From Prorocentrum cordatum (lineage: Eukaryota > Sar > Dinophyceae > Prorocentrales > Prorocentraceae), in assembly GCA_963575745.1 (NCBI GenBank), contig CAUYUJ010018864.1, positions 40,001 to 104,000 of the forward strand: a stretch of 64,000 nt of DNA, written 5' to 3'. A program made the position numbers and the translations under genes. Positions 43,061 to 54,271 of the stretch are shown piece by piece (positions within the stretch are counted from its first letter, which is position 1; each line of letters opens with the position of its first letter). Below the pieces are notes generated by a model, which saw only the letters and a program-made list of their open reading frames with translations, made no database searches and was not told the origin of the DNA.

Positions 43061-43582
43061 TCACTGGTCGGCGTTACTTGGGTACGTCGATATGGTCGGG
43101 GCCATCATAAATATACAAAAGAAGTAGGTAGTCAAGTAAAGGTAGCGAGCCAATCCGTCGACAATGTCAGTCGGCCTCTCGTCGAAGAATTTGGTCACGC
43201 ACGGGGGTGTTGGGTTGATATCGCCAGTCTCGAACATGATCAGGAGGGTACGGAACTCCAGGTACGAGATCGAGTCTGGAGTGCTGGGTAATTCCGAAAG
43301 GGTCTTCTCGATCTCAACGGTCGACTGATGTGGAAGATCAGACAGGTTTACAAGCATGAACTGCCAGAGGTCCTCGCGGACTTCTGGGTGGTTCGGCGCT
43401 GGACGCCCGTCCATGAGATATCTAAGGGAACATTCGACGTCAGAGCTTGAACTCCCTGAGGTGCTCAAATACTCATGTGGGTCACAGGAACCACTTGGGG
43501 TTAAGAACTTTCCGTGGGGCACCTGCAGGCTGGCCAGTTCCGTATCGGACGAGCCTACTCGATCCCTCCCCTTCCCATGCAC
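43061..43582 (-). CDS. Hypothetical protein or exon with a C-terminal hydrophobic segment
   Basis: A minus-strand frame of 173 codons ends at a stop at 43061. The first codon (43582) reads ATG in MHGKGRDRVGSSDTELASL. Composition is protein-like and unlike the surrounding repeats: SSSDVECSLRYLMDGRPAP, HPEVREDLWQFMLVNLSDLP, EIEKTLSELPSTPDSISYL and a hydrophobic YLYLTTYFFCIFMMAPTIS near the end that could span a membrane. No family recognised. It may be a complete small gene or one exon of a larger one, since splice signals cannot be judged without a homologue. Confidence 0.45.
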   Translation of the reverse strand: MHGKGRDRVGSSDTELASLQVPHGKFLTPSGSCDPHEYLSTSGSSSSDVECSLRYLMDGRPAPNHPEVREDLWQFMLVNLSDLPHQSTVEIEKTLSELPSTPDSISYLEFRTLLIMFETGDINPTPPCVTKFFDERPTDIVDGLARYLYLTTYFFCIFMMAPTISTYPSNADQ

Positions 43583-43784
43583 GCTGCAAGACTGGAAGCG
43601 CCCGGCGCCGGCCCACGAAATCCACGCGGGCCCCCGAAATTCCGTTCATGCTTGCGCCGCTGCATGTTCTCCGGCGATGGACGTAGCTCAGCCTTCTCTC
43701 GGTGGGCGGCTGCTGCTTCCGCACCTCGGCTTTGGGGGGAAGCTGGCCCCAGGAGAAACGGGCTCCCGACCCCGTGTTTTTCCT

Positions 43785-43905
43785 CCTGCTCCTCCTCCTC
43801 CTCCTCCTCCTCCTCCTCCTCCCCCTCCTCCTCCTCCTCCTCCCCCTCCTCCTCCTCCTCCTCCTCCTCCTCCTCCTCCTCCTCCTCCTCCTCCTCTTTG
43901 GCGTC
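43785..43905. repeat. (CTC)n microsatellite
   Basis: About 40 near-perfect units. It lies 95 bp left of the copia LTR remnant, while a second (CTC)n starts directly beyond the other LTR. Confidence 0.95.
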
Positions 43906-43997
43906 GTCGTTCTCCTCCCGGAAACATATCAGGAACATTTGTTCTTGTGGGAAAACAGTACTGGAGCCAAACAGACGCGGCCCACAACTTACATGGA

Positions 43998-44103
43998 CCA
44001 CTCTAGCAGAGCTGTTCGCTGTAGAAATGTCTGACGCAGCTGCTGCTCGAATGCTACGCATCATTGGTAGCTCTTGCAAGCGCGGGGAAGCTACATGTTT
44101 ACA
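43998..44103 (-). repeat. 3' LTR remnant of the copia element
   Basis: On the minus strand it begins TGTAAACATGTAGC. It shares CTGACGCAGCTGCTGC and CCACTCTAGCAGAGCTGTTC (or close variants) with the other LTR. Confidence 0.65.
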
Positions 44104-45118
44104 CCCCCCATCGACCGGTTATGGCCGTAACACGCGCCGCAAGAGTACAGCAGCACATGCGATTCGAATATGATGCGAACCCGCTTGTGCCCTCTATGAA
44201 CCATATGTTTATTTGTACCGCGCATGTGCATGGACATGCTGTCCCTGCTCACATGTTTGGTTAAAGTCTCTGCAACGTTCTCAGACTTTCCTACTTTGAC
44301 CACTTCGATTTCCCCTAATCGTACTTTCTCTGTTTAACCAAGACTGACGAACCTCGATGTGTCTGACTTTTCCTAGCCCCGCCGGCTTGCAATGGCTGCA
44401 GTGGCGTCGATCTTAAAGGAGATGTCACAATCAACATCGAGGTCTTTGAGAACTGCTTGCAGCCCGAAAGATATTGAACCTCCTTTTCACCATTCCGTGA
44501 TACTCTGCTTCTCCAGAAGATAATGCGACTGCACTTTGAATCGGACCCCACGGCTGTGTCATTTCAGATCCCCGCAGTACCGCTCCTCAACCTGTTGACT
44601 GACGTGTGTTCTTGCACCTGGCCCAGTCGGTGTCAGTCCACGCGGCTAACTCCTCAGTGCGCTCGCCAACACCTGTCGCGGTTCTTGAGGTATTTGCCTA
44701 TGTTGTTCGGCTTTTCCATGCTCCTCGGATTGGGGCTGATATGGACCGCGCAAGTTCCTTGACTGAGAGTTGCATGTCCGAGCGGTCTTGCGCCAGATAA
44801 TTGACCCTGGCCACCAAAACCTGGAATTCTTAACTTCATGACCTGGTAGGGCCCCCTGCTATTATTCTTCTTCTTCGCGAAGCTGCTTTCCACCTGGCAT
44901 CTCACACCTCGCCCTGCGCAGACCCAGGCCGAACCCTCTAACGAATATATTCGCATGCCTTTGGTCTGCCGCATACTGCATACCAGAACCCATCTCAATT
45001 CCTTTCCACAAGTCCCCTGGGAATCCGAATTGCCTTCAGGTCTTGTAGTCCTTGTCCGAGACTGCCCCCAATCTTAACTCCGAGCGCATGTTTGACTGCT
45101 CTTTCGAACAAGCCAAGA

Positions 45119-45345
45119 TCAATCATTGCATGGCGAAGTAGAATCGCATCTACGAGCTGTTCGCCAGATTCGCCGCGTCACATGTTCAAACGCACATGAT
45201 GGTCCTTTCCCGCTGTCAACACCAATGTCGCGTGCATAACTAATGCGACAGTATTCTAAATGTCTGGCGGCGTCCAGAGTGCCGTGCGTTGACTTTAACA
45301 ACCTTCTACACATGCCCGGTTCACGATCTTCCTTGGGTAGCCCAA
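45119..45345 (-). pseudogene. Reverse transcriptase fragment of the copia element
   Basis: LPKEDREPGMCRRLLKSTHG then TLDAARHLEYCRISY and GKGPSCAFEHVTR correspond to the region leading to the catalytic box of copia RT (G.C..L.KSLYG...A...W pattern). The normally following VDD-type box is not preserved in frame, and stops follow. Confidence 0.6.
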
Positions 45346-46932
45346 TGAAGCTGTTGTCTTTGACCTTGGCACGCCCCCCTCGGCAATGCCCTGGCCCCCG
45401 ATCGGCAACCGCAATGGAGTATCACAGGTCTTGGGCATCCAAACGGAGGGGTGGCTGCACATGCGTTCTTTTCTTCGGAATTGCACTTGCCTTGCTAGCT
45501 CTGCGCAGGCATGAACTTCACGTCGGCCCTGAGCTTCCAGGGGGCATCAGGCCAGAGGTGCCGCGATGTTTCTGGCCCCAGTTAACGCGTGACCATGCCC
45601 GCTTACCCTTGTTGCGCCTGGCCGCGCTCATGTCAATTTCCCCCCCCGGCTCGCTCTGATTAGCTGTTGGGTCGCAGGCTCTGACGGAAAGCCCAAATCG
45701 GTCGTCGGCTGTCATCCGGTTAACCAGGCCCTCAGGTATAGATCGACATACCCAGTCTGGGTAGACCTCGGATCTCCTCGTTCGGCCTCCTCGAATTAAC
45801 ATTAATTACCTCCGCGTCGACGCAGGCCTCGACATTTCGCGCCGAGGGCTCTTCCGATGCAGGGGTTGTGAGTCATGGGCCGAGCGAGCATCTGCATCCG
45901 CACTTCCCTCCCTCTTGTGTCCCGCTTCCGGTCGCGGCGCCGCAGGTCGCCCCCGCGCGCGCGCCTTCGCGCATTCACATTCTCAGGCTTGGCGACGCGG
46001 CCCAGCTTTTTCTCTGAGCCGCGCATACTTCCAGCGCGAACTTGATTTGTTTAATCACGTAGGCAAGAATTTCCATCATCTGTTCACGCCCAAGCCGCGT
46101 CGAGTTGGAGCCCTGCAACCTGCTGGAAGCTGCGCATCTGATGCACTATTAACGGTGACGCGGATTGGCTCTTGAAGAGTTCCTCTGCATCTGCTCGCGT
46201 CGCATTCGCAATTGGAATCCCACGGTTTCCCGCGCTCATCGCGCGTGCTCAAGTCCACGGCCATCGCCGGCACAAGTCCCATGTTTCCACCGTGCTAGCG
46301 ACTCGGACTGGCAAATAAGCTTCAGAAACAGATAACTGCCACGTTGTGCTGGACTCCGACGTTTAACCTGGCGGCCCCCCTGATTTCGTTGACCTGGTTG
46401 GCGACGTCTCAACCGGCGCTGACTAGCCGCTGAAACTACATCGGCACCAGAATCTCGCGCACCTCATCTACGTTCGCATTATCTTGTCATGCGTCGACCT
46501 GCTCGCGCACATTTGCTTCCACGTTTTCGTCGTCGGGCCCCTCATCTCCTCCAACTCTTGGATTCACTTGGTCCTTCGTCGCCATCGCCCCCCGAGCTGG
46601 CGCGGTCCATCCTGCCCGAGGCCCTCGCAACCCCAACTCACCATCCTCTTTCCAATATTCGGTTGCGTCCTCCATTTCGCTGGATCGCCCGGTGAATTGC
46701 ACGCATTCGTCTCTAAATTACTCAATCGCTTGGGGGCTCGAACTTCCCTTTCTCTAGGCGCGTGGAGTTTAATTCTGGACTCGCGATGCCGTCGAATGGC
46801 TAGCCCGTCTCTCTTACAAACCGCTGTCCACGAGCGGGCCCCTCCTCTACTTGCCCCGCTGGAAACTGCCGGCGGGTCTGGTTGCCAGGATGACCATTCG
46901 CGTTGATCGCCCCAGATAAGTTTCAGTATTCC

Positions 46933-47507
46933 TCATCGCCCCCCATCGCGCATGAGCTCGCAAGACTTGATGGCGCCCTCTGGAGCGCCTATGATTAACA
47001 CTTGGCTGGTTTCATGTGTCCGCAGAAATACACCTCCCCCCCGCCTTGCTTCGCGGTTGTTGCCCCCTTTTTTCAGACGGGAGCTCAAGGTGCATGACGC
47101 ATTCGTCGAGCTCGGGCAACGGTTGTTGAATTTCAGCCCTCGGCGCGGCTCGCGGGCCGTCTCGCCGCCGGTGCCCACCGCGAACTTGTCGGCGAGAGAT
47201 AATGCAACAACCGCTAACCAAGGCACCAGAGCATGCCCTTCACCAAATTATGTGTTTTAGTTGTCGTCCACATCGCTCCTCACTGTCATAAACTGACATT
47301 GCACTGCATGGATTCTCCTTCGATGTCACAATTGGTTTGGGAGTCTCCGACCGGGCGAACTTCTACACCCAGTGTTAAGTCGCGCGAGGCTATCGCAGCT
47401 TCCTTGAACACCTTGATGGCTGACCACCCAACGCTTTTGGGGATTGCTTTTTTGGTAGCCAGTGAATAAACCGCACCGCAACATACCTTGACTGAGAATG
47501 AACCCAT
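46933..47507 (-). pseudogene. Integrase C-terminal fragments of the copia element
   Basis: Two pieces in different frames: LGVEVRPVGDSQTNCDIEG (about 47370), resembling the end of the integrase catalytic core, and MPWLAVVALSLADKFAVGTG followed by RLKKGGNNREARRGGGVFL and IGAPEGAIKSCE, resembling the integrase C-terminal region. Frameshifted, so not functional. Confidence 0.6.
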
Positions 47508-49340
47508 TCCCGTTCCGCATAGAACTCGGCTCCAGGTTAACTTTGCGCCCCGGTAGTGCGCAGCGATGATTGGGCTTGCTCTGCCTTCATCCTCGCCGTC
47601 TCCCCTCTTCCCGCTTCACCGCATGTAGTCGACTGAGAACACTGGTACCCCTTGTCCTGGCATCCTTAACTTCACCGCGTGGGATACCCTCCTGGTTTTC
47701 CCCCTGGCGCAGCGAGGGCGCCAGCTTCAGCGGGGTGGGTAAAGTTTACTATGCAGCTCAATTTCTTATTTGATTGATCTTGGATTGCGCGATCCTTCTT
47801 CGGAGCCTCAGCCTCCCCCCCGTTAAAGACATCCTCCACATCACTTAACTCGCTGCCACCATCCTCGTCCTCGTCTACTTCCTCCAAACTCATAACGATT
47901 GGATTTCGACCAGGGCTTGCGAGCTCACTCGGGCTCAGAAGAACAGGTCCACCATGAGAGTTCCTTGCCCGGGACAAGCTTCAAATCTTTCATCGCAAAT
48001 CTCCTCGACTGCCCCCGTTCTCTCCTGACCTGTCACACCTTTCGAAACCCAGATGGCGCATTGAAAAATACCGCTTTTCTCGTGGATGGTCGTCTTCTGT
48101 CCCGTTGCTTCATGTTCCGAAAAACTTCAGGATCGCCCATCGCTGTCTCGCTCTAACACTCTACGGTTTCTTGCTTCTACCATCTCTCTCACGCGCAGGC
48201 CTGAGCATTTTTTTAAACGCCGGCTACTTGGATGGGCTCACTATTGGCCCATGGTTCCAGAAGACTGACCCATTATCTGCGTTGTAATGTTAACCACTCC
48301 TGGAGGCCTCTGCGGGTTTCACAGGGAAATGGGTTCCCACTTTCGGAGGCCCAACCGTGTTGCATGCTCTTCAATCCACGGTAACGGCTGTCGTTTCCAC
48401 GCCGCGCTCCTGGTCCCTGACTGGTACCTCATTAACTTCCTTGTTGGGCTTTTCCATATCCACTATCTGCAGTTCGGCGTTTCTGTGCATCCAACTTCTC
48501 TCCTTCTCGATGAAGACTGTAATTCGGTTGCCACAGTTAGTGCTATGATCGTATCCAACTCTGCGCCCATGTGGTACGCACCTCCTCTTGATCCCTTACC
48601 TCGCCTCCCCGTTCCTCTCTTTGGTTCCTGGCACTGCGTCCTCCACTCCCGTGTCCCTTTGACTGGCTCCGGTGCCGCGACGTTGCTGGTAACTCCACCT
48701 GCGTCAGTGGCCTCGCCAATTTTGACGCTGTAGCATCCTGGCGCAGGTAGGAGTTATCCTAACATCTGCGCGGGCTCTCCTGTGCCTCCTGCCGCTCCTC
48801 GACCTGGGATGACTTCGTTGGCGTTTTTGGGCAAGCGGGCTGCGATGTGATTCTTGTTCGCCGCATGTGTAAGTCCCCCTCTCACTGGTCGGCACAACTC
48901 CTCCCTTGCTTCCTCCTTTCCAACCTGGGATTTGGTTCCCTGGGTAATATCCTGGGGAGTCTCCTTTGTGGTCTCCCTTGGCGTTGCCCACCCAGATAAC
49001 TCTTAGTGCATTGATCTCCCTCTTTGCATTTTCCTGCCTGCACCCTTTGTCAACCATGGCCTCCTATGTATTCCCCTTGTCCACCTCCTTTGGATTTGGT
49101 GGTTCCTTTAGTGGCGCTGTCCCTGGCAATGTATCCATATCCTCCACACCTGTAAGACATAAGCCTGTTGTCGTTGCCTTTTCCGTTGCCCACCTCATTC
49201 GTGTCTCGCATATGTCCTCCACGGTCCAAATCCACCAGCTTCCGCTTTCGTCGTAATGACTGGAATCGCTCACGCCTGTGCCCTAGTCACCAATATCTTC
49301 ATCGGTAGCACGGCCGACCTCCATAGAAAGTCGGCGTCCA

Positions 49341-49656
49341 CCACTGTAGCAAAACTGTTCCGCTACACGTGTATCTGACGCAGCTGCTGCAACTCCTGGT
49401 GAGCGTTTTCTTATTCGGAGTTTCGACATTGTGCCGAAGGGGGGGGAAGGGGGGTCTGGCTCCGGACCTCTGCTTAGTGCGGCTATTTGGAACCGTGCGT
49501 CCTCTGTGGGAGACCCCACTTGCTCGAAAAAGGCGCCAAAAACAGCCAAGATCTACTCCACGAGAAGGGGGGGAGGAGGGATGCGAGAGCCCGCGCAATC
49601 GGTCAAACAATGAATAAGAAAACGATCACCAGGCGCGGGGAGGCGACATGTTTACA
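49341..49656 (-). repeat. 5' LTR remnant of the copia element with an insertion
   Basis: The outer end (minus-strand TGTAAACATGTCGCC at 49656) and inner end (49341-49390) match the 3' LTR. The middle differs by the 239-bp foldback at 49395-49633. Confidence 0.65.
49395..49633. mobile_element. MITE-like foldback with 22-bp terminal inverted repeats
   Basis: CCTGGTGAGCGTTTTCTTAT (plus TC) at 49395-49416 and its reverse complement at 49612-49633 differ at one base in 22. The 195-bp interior has no coding sequence. It is absent from the other LTR copy, which supports insertion after the retrotransposon. Confidence 0.6.
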
Positions 49657-49659
49657 CGT

Positions 49660-49925
49660 CCTCCTCCTCCTCCTCCTCCTCCCCCTCCCCCTCCCCCTCC
49701 CCCCCCTCCTCCTCCTCCTCCTCCTCCTCCTCCTCCTCATCCTCCTCCTCCTCCTCCTCCTCCTCCTCCCCCGCCTCCTCCTCCTCCTTCTCCTCTCCTC
49801 CTCCCTCCTCCTCCTCCTCCTTCCCTCCTCCTCCTCCTCCTCCTCCTCCTCTCCTCCTCCTCCTCCTCCTCCTCTTCCTCCCTCCTCCCTCCCCCCTCCT
49901 CCCTCCTCCCTCCTCCCCCTCCCGG
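49660..49925. repeat. (TCC)n microsatellite
   Basis: Long CTC/TCC run with C-rich interruptions, starting 4 bp outside the copia 5' LTR. Confidence 0.95.
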
Positions 49926-50412
49926 CGGCGCGCGGTCCCAGCGCACTTTGAGTTGGTGCCGGCGCAACCCCCAGTGCTTCGCACCGGCCCCCCAGGAGCA
50001 GCCGCCGTCTTACGCCCAGCACGAGGACCCAGCGTCCAAACAGCGGCCGCCCCTGGCGGGGAAGGGTTGCGCCAGCCGGGGCCTATAGCCTTGGCATACC
50101 CGGGGCCAGGACGCGCAGCCAGAGCGAGGTGTAGCCGGCCTCGAACGCAGGTCGCCCGCGTCCGGCGCCGCCCGCAACGCAGCAATGCCCGGCAGCAGCG
50201 CCGTCAGCCGCCCGCTCCGGCCTCCACCCCGCGCCGCGCGCCGCCCTGTCCGGCGAGCGCGCGTCCCCGGCCTTCGGCCCCTGCGCGCAGCAGTCCGCGC
50301 GCAGCAGCGGCAGCAGTAGCAGCCGCCGTCAGCCCAGTGTCAGCAGCTGCACGCCCCGCAGCCCCGCGCCGCCGCCCAGCGCCGGCGCCGCCCGCCGGCG
50401 CCCGCGCCCCGC
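49926..50412. other. GC-rich spacer downstream of the LINE fragment
   Basis: Very GC-rich (CGCCGC-type). It probably contains the 3' UTR of the LINE fragment. No gene recognised. Confidence 0.4.
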
Positions 50413-51479
50413 TCAGCGCAGCCTGGCGGCGCGCCGAAGCTGGCGCGCCACCTGGCGCTGCAGCGCGCAGCTGAGCGCCTTGTAGGCGCGCGCCAGCTCG
50501 CCGGGCTGCGCGTCCTCGGGGAGCTCGCGCACCTGCGCCAGCAGCCACTGTCGCGCCTCAGCGCCCAAGCTGCCGGAGGTCTCCAGGGCGAAAGCCGTGA
50601 GCCGCTCGCCCGGGTACCCCTCGTGTTTCTCGCGCTCGGCCCTGCGCGTAGCCTCTCCCGGCCGTCGCGCCGCAACCCGGAGCGCCGTCTCGTCGCCTGC
50701 CGCCGGGTGGCGGACCGTCACGTCCACCCACCAGGGGCCGTCCACCTCCGCGTACTGGAGGTCCAACACGGCGCGTTCCAGGACTGGCGGGCCGGGCCCT
50801 TCTGCTGGCCGCCGCGCGCGGTGCCTATCCCAAGCAGGGACTCGTTGTTCGTAGAGGGGCACGCAGTGGCGCCACCTCCCGGCCAAGCTCCCCAGCGTCT
50901 TCTCCAAGTCGCCGTGGCGCCTCACGACGCCCCCGCCAGACTGGCAAGCGCAGGCGTGGTAGCCGTCTTCGTCCAGCGGGGCCGCGCAGGTGGCGCCGCT
51001 CGCCGTCTGGTTGCAGCAGGTAGCAGAGGCCCGGGCCAGCTCCGCGAGCGAGCACTCCGGCCGCGGCAGCTGCAGGCGGCGGCGCAGAGAGGTGCTCCAG
51101 TCCACGTCCTCCAGGGCGCAGAGGGGCTCCGTCGGGTACTGCAAAAAGCCGCCTGCCCCAGGGCCGCCCGCAGACAGCAAGGCGGCCTTGCTGCGAAGAT
51201 CCACTCGCTGCTTGACAGCAGCGTGAGTTGTCTTGTGGATATAATCGCAACGACCGTCTTCTGTCGCGTCTCCTCCCGTAGTGCAGCAGCTAGCGGGGCC
51301 CCCGGGGAGGGCTCGGCGCCCTGGCGCCCCAGCTCTGCGCGCGCCTCTTCGAGCTTCGCGCGCGTCTGCGGGAGCGTCTCCAGGGCGTCTGCAAGCGAGG
51401 CGGCGCCGAGGCCGCGCTGCACCTCGCCTGCCGCCTGCGTCCAGGCCGCCCAGTACGCGGCCGCCCTGCGCGTGGCCGC
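50413..51479 (-). pseudogene. 3' end of a non-LTR retrotransposon (post-RT Cys/His and endonuclease-like region)
   Basis: A minus-strand frame from about 51280 to the stop at 50413 encodes GPGAGGFLQYPTEPLCALED, RRRLQLPRPECSLAEL, DEDGYHACACQSGGG with VVRRHGDLEKTL, AVLDLQYAEVDGPWWVDVTV and EREKHEGYPGERLTAFALET. This order (GAG-FL, LRRRL.LP, C-rich box with GYHA..C, RH, LD and VDV acidic residues, K...Y, ET.G) is the region after the RT in dinoflagellate LINE-like elements, resembling restriction-like endonuclease domains. The upstream sequence RAAAYWAAWTQAAGEVQRGL to REETRQK (51470-51290) continues it in another frame, so one frameshift lies near 51280. The 5' part including the RT is missing, and the copy begins next to a TCC microsatellite, as in 5'-truncated LINE insertions. 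Confidence 0.7.
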
Positions 51480-51695
51480 CCTCCTCCCTCCTCCCCCCTC
51501 CCCCCTCCCCCTCCCCCTCCCCTCCTCCTCCTCCTCCTCCTCCTCCTCCTCCCTCCTCCTCCTCCTCCTCCTCCTCCTCCTCCTCCTCCTCCTCCTCTCC
51601 TCCTCCTCCTCCTCCTCCTCCTCCTCCTCCTCCTCCTCCTCCTCCTCCTCCTCCTCCTCCTCCTCCTCCTCCTCCTCCTCCTCCTCCTCCCTGGC
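51480..51695. repeat. (TCC)n microsatellite at the 5' end of the LINE fragment
   Basis: About 65 near-perfect CTC units. Confidence 0.95.
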
Positions 51696-53260
51696 CGGCT
51701 GCAGCAGCGAGGAGTGCCTTTCCCATCGGTTGGGAGCCAGGGGCGAGCTTTTCGGCCCGAGCCACTTTTTGGCTCGCCGCGGGGCCCAGGAAGGCCCCCA
51801 GGAGTCCGCACACCTGGACAACCTCCAGGCCCCCCTTCCTCCACCCCGAGACCCGACGTCGCGAAAACCACACATGCAACATCGCGGAAAACCACCACCG
51901 GACCCCTCGACACCAGCATTCTGCGGCATTTACTCGAGCCAGCCAGATCGATGTGCAGGGCCCGAGACCGTACGAATGTATCGAGTTTGGCACATTTGTG
52001 ACGCCTGGATCTGAATGCAAGACCCAATTTGAGGCCAGAGTTTGTACATATCCTCCGCCTGGGGAGCCGAAATCTCACGACCCCAGGGGGCGATGGATAT
52101 TGACAGCCTTGGGCCCCCAGGTGCCCAAACAGATCCACGTGCACCCCCTCCCCAGGCCGTGGTGCAGACCCACCCAGGATGGGTATACACTCCCGCCTCG
52201 GACCTCAGCATGGGTATACACCCCAGCCGTCCAGGAGGCGCATACACACCCCAGGATGGGCATAGACCCCTCCTCCCCTCGAGGGTGGGCAGCGCCCCTT
52301 TCCGCAGAACAGCCCCTGCAGCGGACACGGCCCGAGGCCAGCCCCGGCGGGCGCAGGCCCGCAGAGGGTGCGGCCGCCACGCCCTCTCGAGACTCGAACG
52401 AAGAGCAGCTCGCCAGCCGACCCAGCCAGGTGCACCTTGCCGAGTCGACTGGCGATCTCGTGGCGACCTCACGTACACCCTGCTAGGTCCCCATGGGGGG
52501 ACCCCTCTCTGAGCCGCCGCCGAGCGCCTCTGGCTGCAGGCCCTGCCGCCCACGCGGCAGCGAGGCTGCCCGTGTGATCCCGGGCCGCGGCTCCGGCGCG
52601 CCCAAGCACGCGAGGGCGCGCGGGAATCCGGGGCGCACGGAGGCGGCTCCGCAGGACCCAGAGCCCCAGAGGGCGTCCTCGGGGAAGCTTGGCGGCGCCC
52701 ACAAGGGGGTCCCTGAGATCCCGGCGTTGCAGTTCTTTCACGCCAGGCGTTTTCGCCCGGTTCCGGGCCCTGAGACCACCACAGACCGATCGGGTCGGAG
52801 AATGCGGGACCTGGGGCTCCAGTCTCGATTTTTCGCGCTGCTACGTCGGATCGCAGGGGTGGCGCGAGGGTGGCGGCACGCTAGGAATGCGGAGGGGATT
52901 CCCTTGAAAGGCCACGCCCTTCTCACAAGACCCCGGAGGCTTCTCAGAGGGCTTCTTTTTGAAGCTGGGCGGGCTTCTAAGAAGCCCCCCTGCCTTCTCA
53001 AGAGCCCCGCCGCCTCCTCAAAAGGCTGCCCCCCTCGCACCAGGAAGAGCCGTGCTTTCTTATAGAGGTTCTGACAAGTTGACTTGCATGGCATTCTGCA
53101 TGCCGCCTTCTCTCATGTTGGGTGGAAAGAATTCAGAAGAGACTTTCGACTTGCGCGGTTTCCAGTTCTCCTTTTTAGGGGCTCGCCGAGGACTCCCCCC
53201 CCTACAACTGTAAGTGACCTTGCCCAGGTCGACCCAGAAAAAAAACAGAGACTGAACGTG
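51696..53260. other. Spacer with short repeats, no gene recognised
   Basis: GGATGGGTATACACTCC-type words repeat at 52175-52290. A CTTCTCA/AAGAAGCC-rich patch lies at 52915-53050. Open frames exist on both strands but show no domain. Confidence 0.4.
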
Positions 53261-53261
53261 A

Positions 53262-54132
53262 CCGCGCGGCGGCCGGCAGGGCCGGTAGCGGCCGGCAGGG
53301 CCGGCAGGGCCGGTAGCGGCCGGCAGGGCCGGCAGCGGCCGGCAGGGCCGGCAGGGCCGGCAGCGGCCGGCAGGGCCGGCAGCGGCCGGCAGGGCCGGTA
53401 GGGCCGGTATGGCCGGTAGGGCCGGTAAGGCCGGCAGGGCGGGGCCGGTAGGGCCGGTAGGGCCGGCAGGGCCGGCAGGGCCGGCAGGGCCAGCAGGGCC
53501 GGCAGGGCCGACAGGGCCGGCAGGACCGGCAGGGCCGGTAGGGCCGGTAGGGCCGGTAGGGCCGGCAGGGCCGGCAGGGCCGGCAGGGCCGGCAGGGCTG
53601 GCAGAGCCGGCAGGGCCGGTAGGGCCGGCAAGGCCGGCAGGGCCGGCAGGGGTGGTAGGGCCGGTAAGGCCGGCCAGCAAGGCCGGCAGGGCCGGCAGGG
53701 CCGGTAGGGCCGGCAGAGCCGGCAGGGCCGGTAGGGCCGGCAGGGCCGGTAGGGCCGGCAGGGCCGGCAGGGCCGGCAGGGCCGGTACGGCCGGTAGGGC
53801 CGGTAGGGCCGGCAGGGCCGGCAGCGGCCGGCAGGGCCGGCAGGGCCGGCAGCGGCCGGCAGGGCCGGCATGGGCCGGCAGCGGCCGGCAGTGCCGGCAG
53901 GGCCGGCAGGGCCGGCAGGGCCGGTAGGGCCGGCAGGGCCGGCAGGGCCGGCAGGGCCGGCAGGGCCGGCAGGGCCGGCAAGGCCAGCAGGGCCGGTAGG
54001 GCCGGCAGGGCCGGTAGGGCCGGCAGGGCTGGCAGGGCCAGCAGGGCCGGTAGGGCCGGCAGGGCCGGTAGGGCCGGCAGGTAGGGCAGGGCTGGTATAA
54101 GGCCGGTGGGGCCGGCAGGGCCAGCAGGGCCG
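53262..54132. repeat. 9-bp GGCCGGCAG/GGCCGGTAG minisatellite, array 1
   Basis: About 95 units of GGGCCGGCA with C/T alternation and occasional GGCCGGCAGC. The 9-bp period gives uninterrupted GPAGPAGP-like or LPALPALP-like frames on both strands, all artefactual. Confidence 0.97.
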
Positions 54133-54164
54133 TTTTCCTTCCTCCATCCTCCTTCCTCCTTCCT

Positions 54165-54231
54165 CCTTCCTTCCTCCTCCTCCTCCACCACCTCTTCCTC
54201 CTCCTCCTCCTCCTCCTCCTCCTCCTCCTCC

Positions 54232-54271
<40 letters not shown>

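Larger units (their letters stand above)
43998..49656 (-). mobile_element. Decayed Ty1/copia retrotransposon
   Basis: Minus-strand fragments appear in copia order: a Gag zinc knuckle relic YRCGGYGYIARDSATKG (about 49160), an acidic linker (47977-47672), integrase pieces with VGDSQTNCDIEG (about 47350) and MPWLAVVALSLADKF with SRLKKGGNNREARRGGG (47226-46950), a GLVPAMAVDLSTRDERGKPW segment (46282-46220), RT with EDREPGMCRRLLKSTHGT (about 45335-45270), and RNase H relics (QGTCAVHISPNPRSMEKPNN near 44740; 44551-44315). All are interrupted by stops and frameshifts. LTR remnants flank it. Family assignment rests on resemblance to dinoflagellate copia polyproteins I remember, and no search was run. 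Confidence 0.7.
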
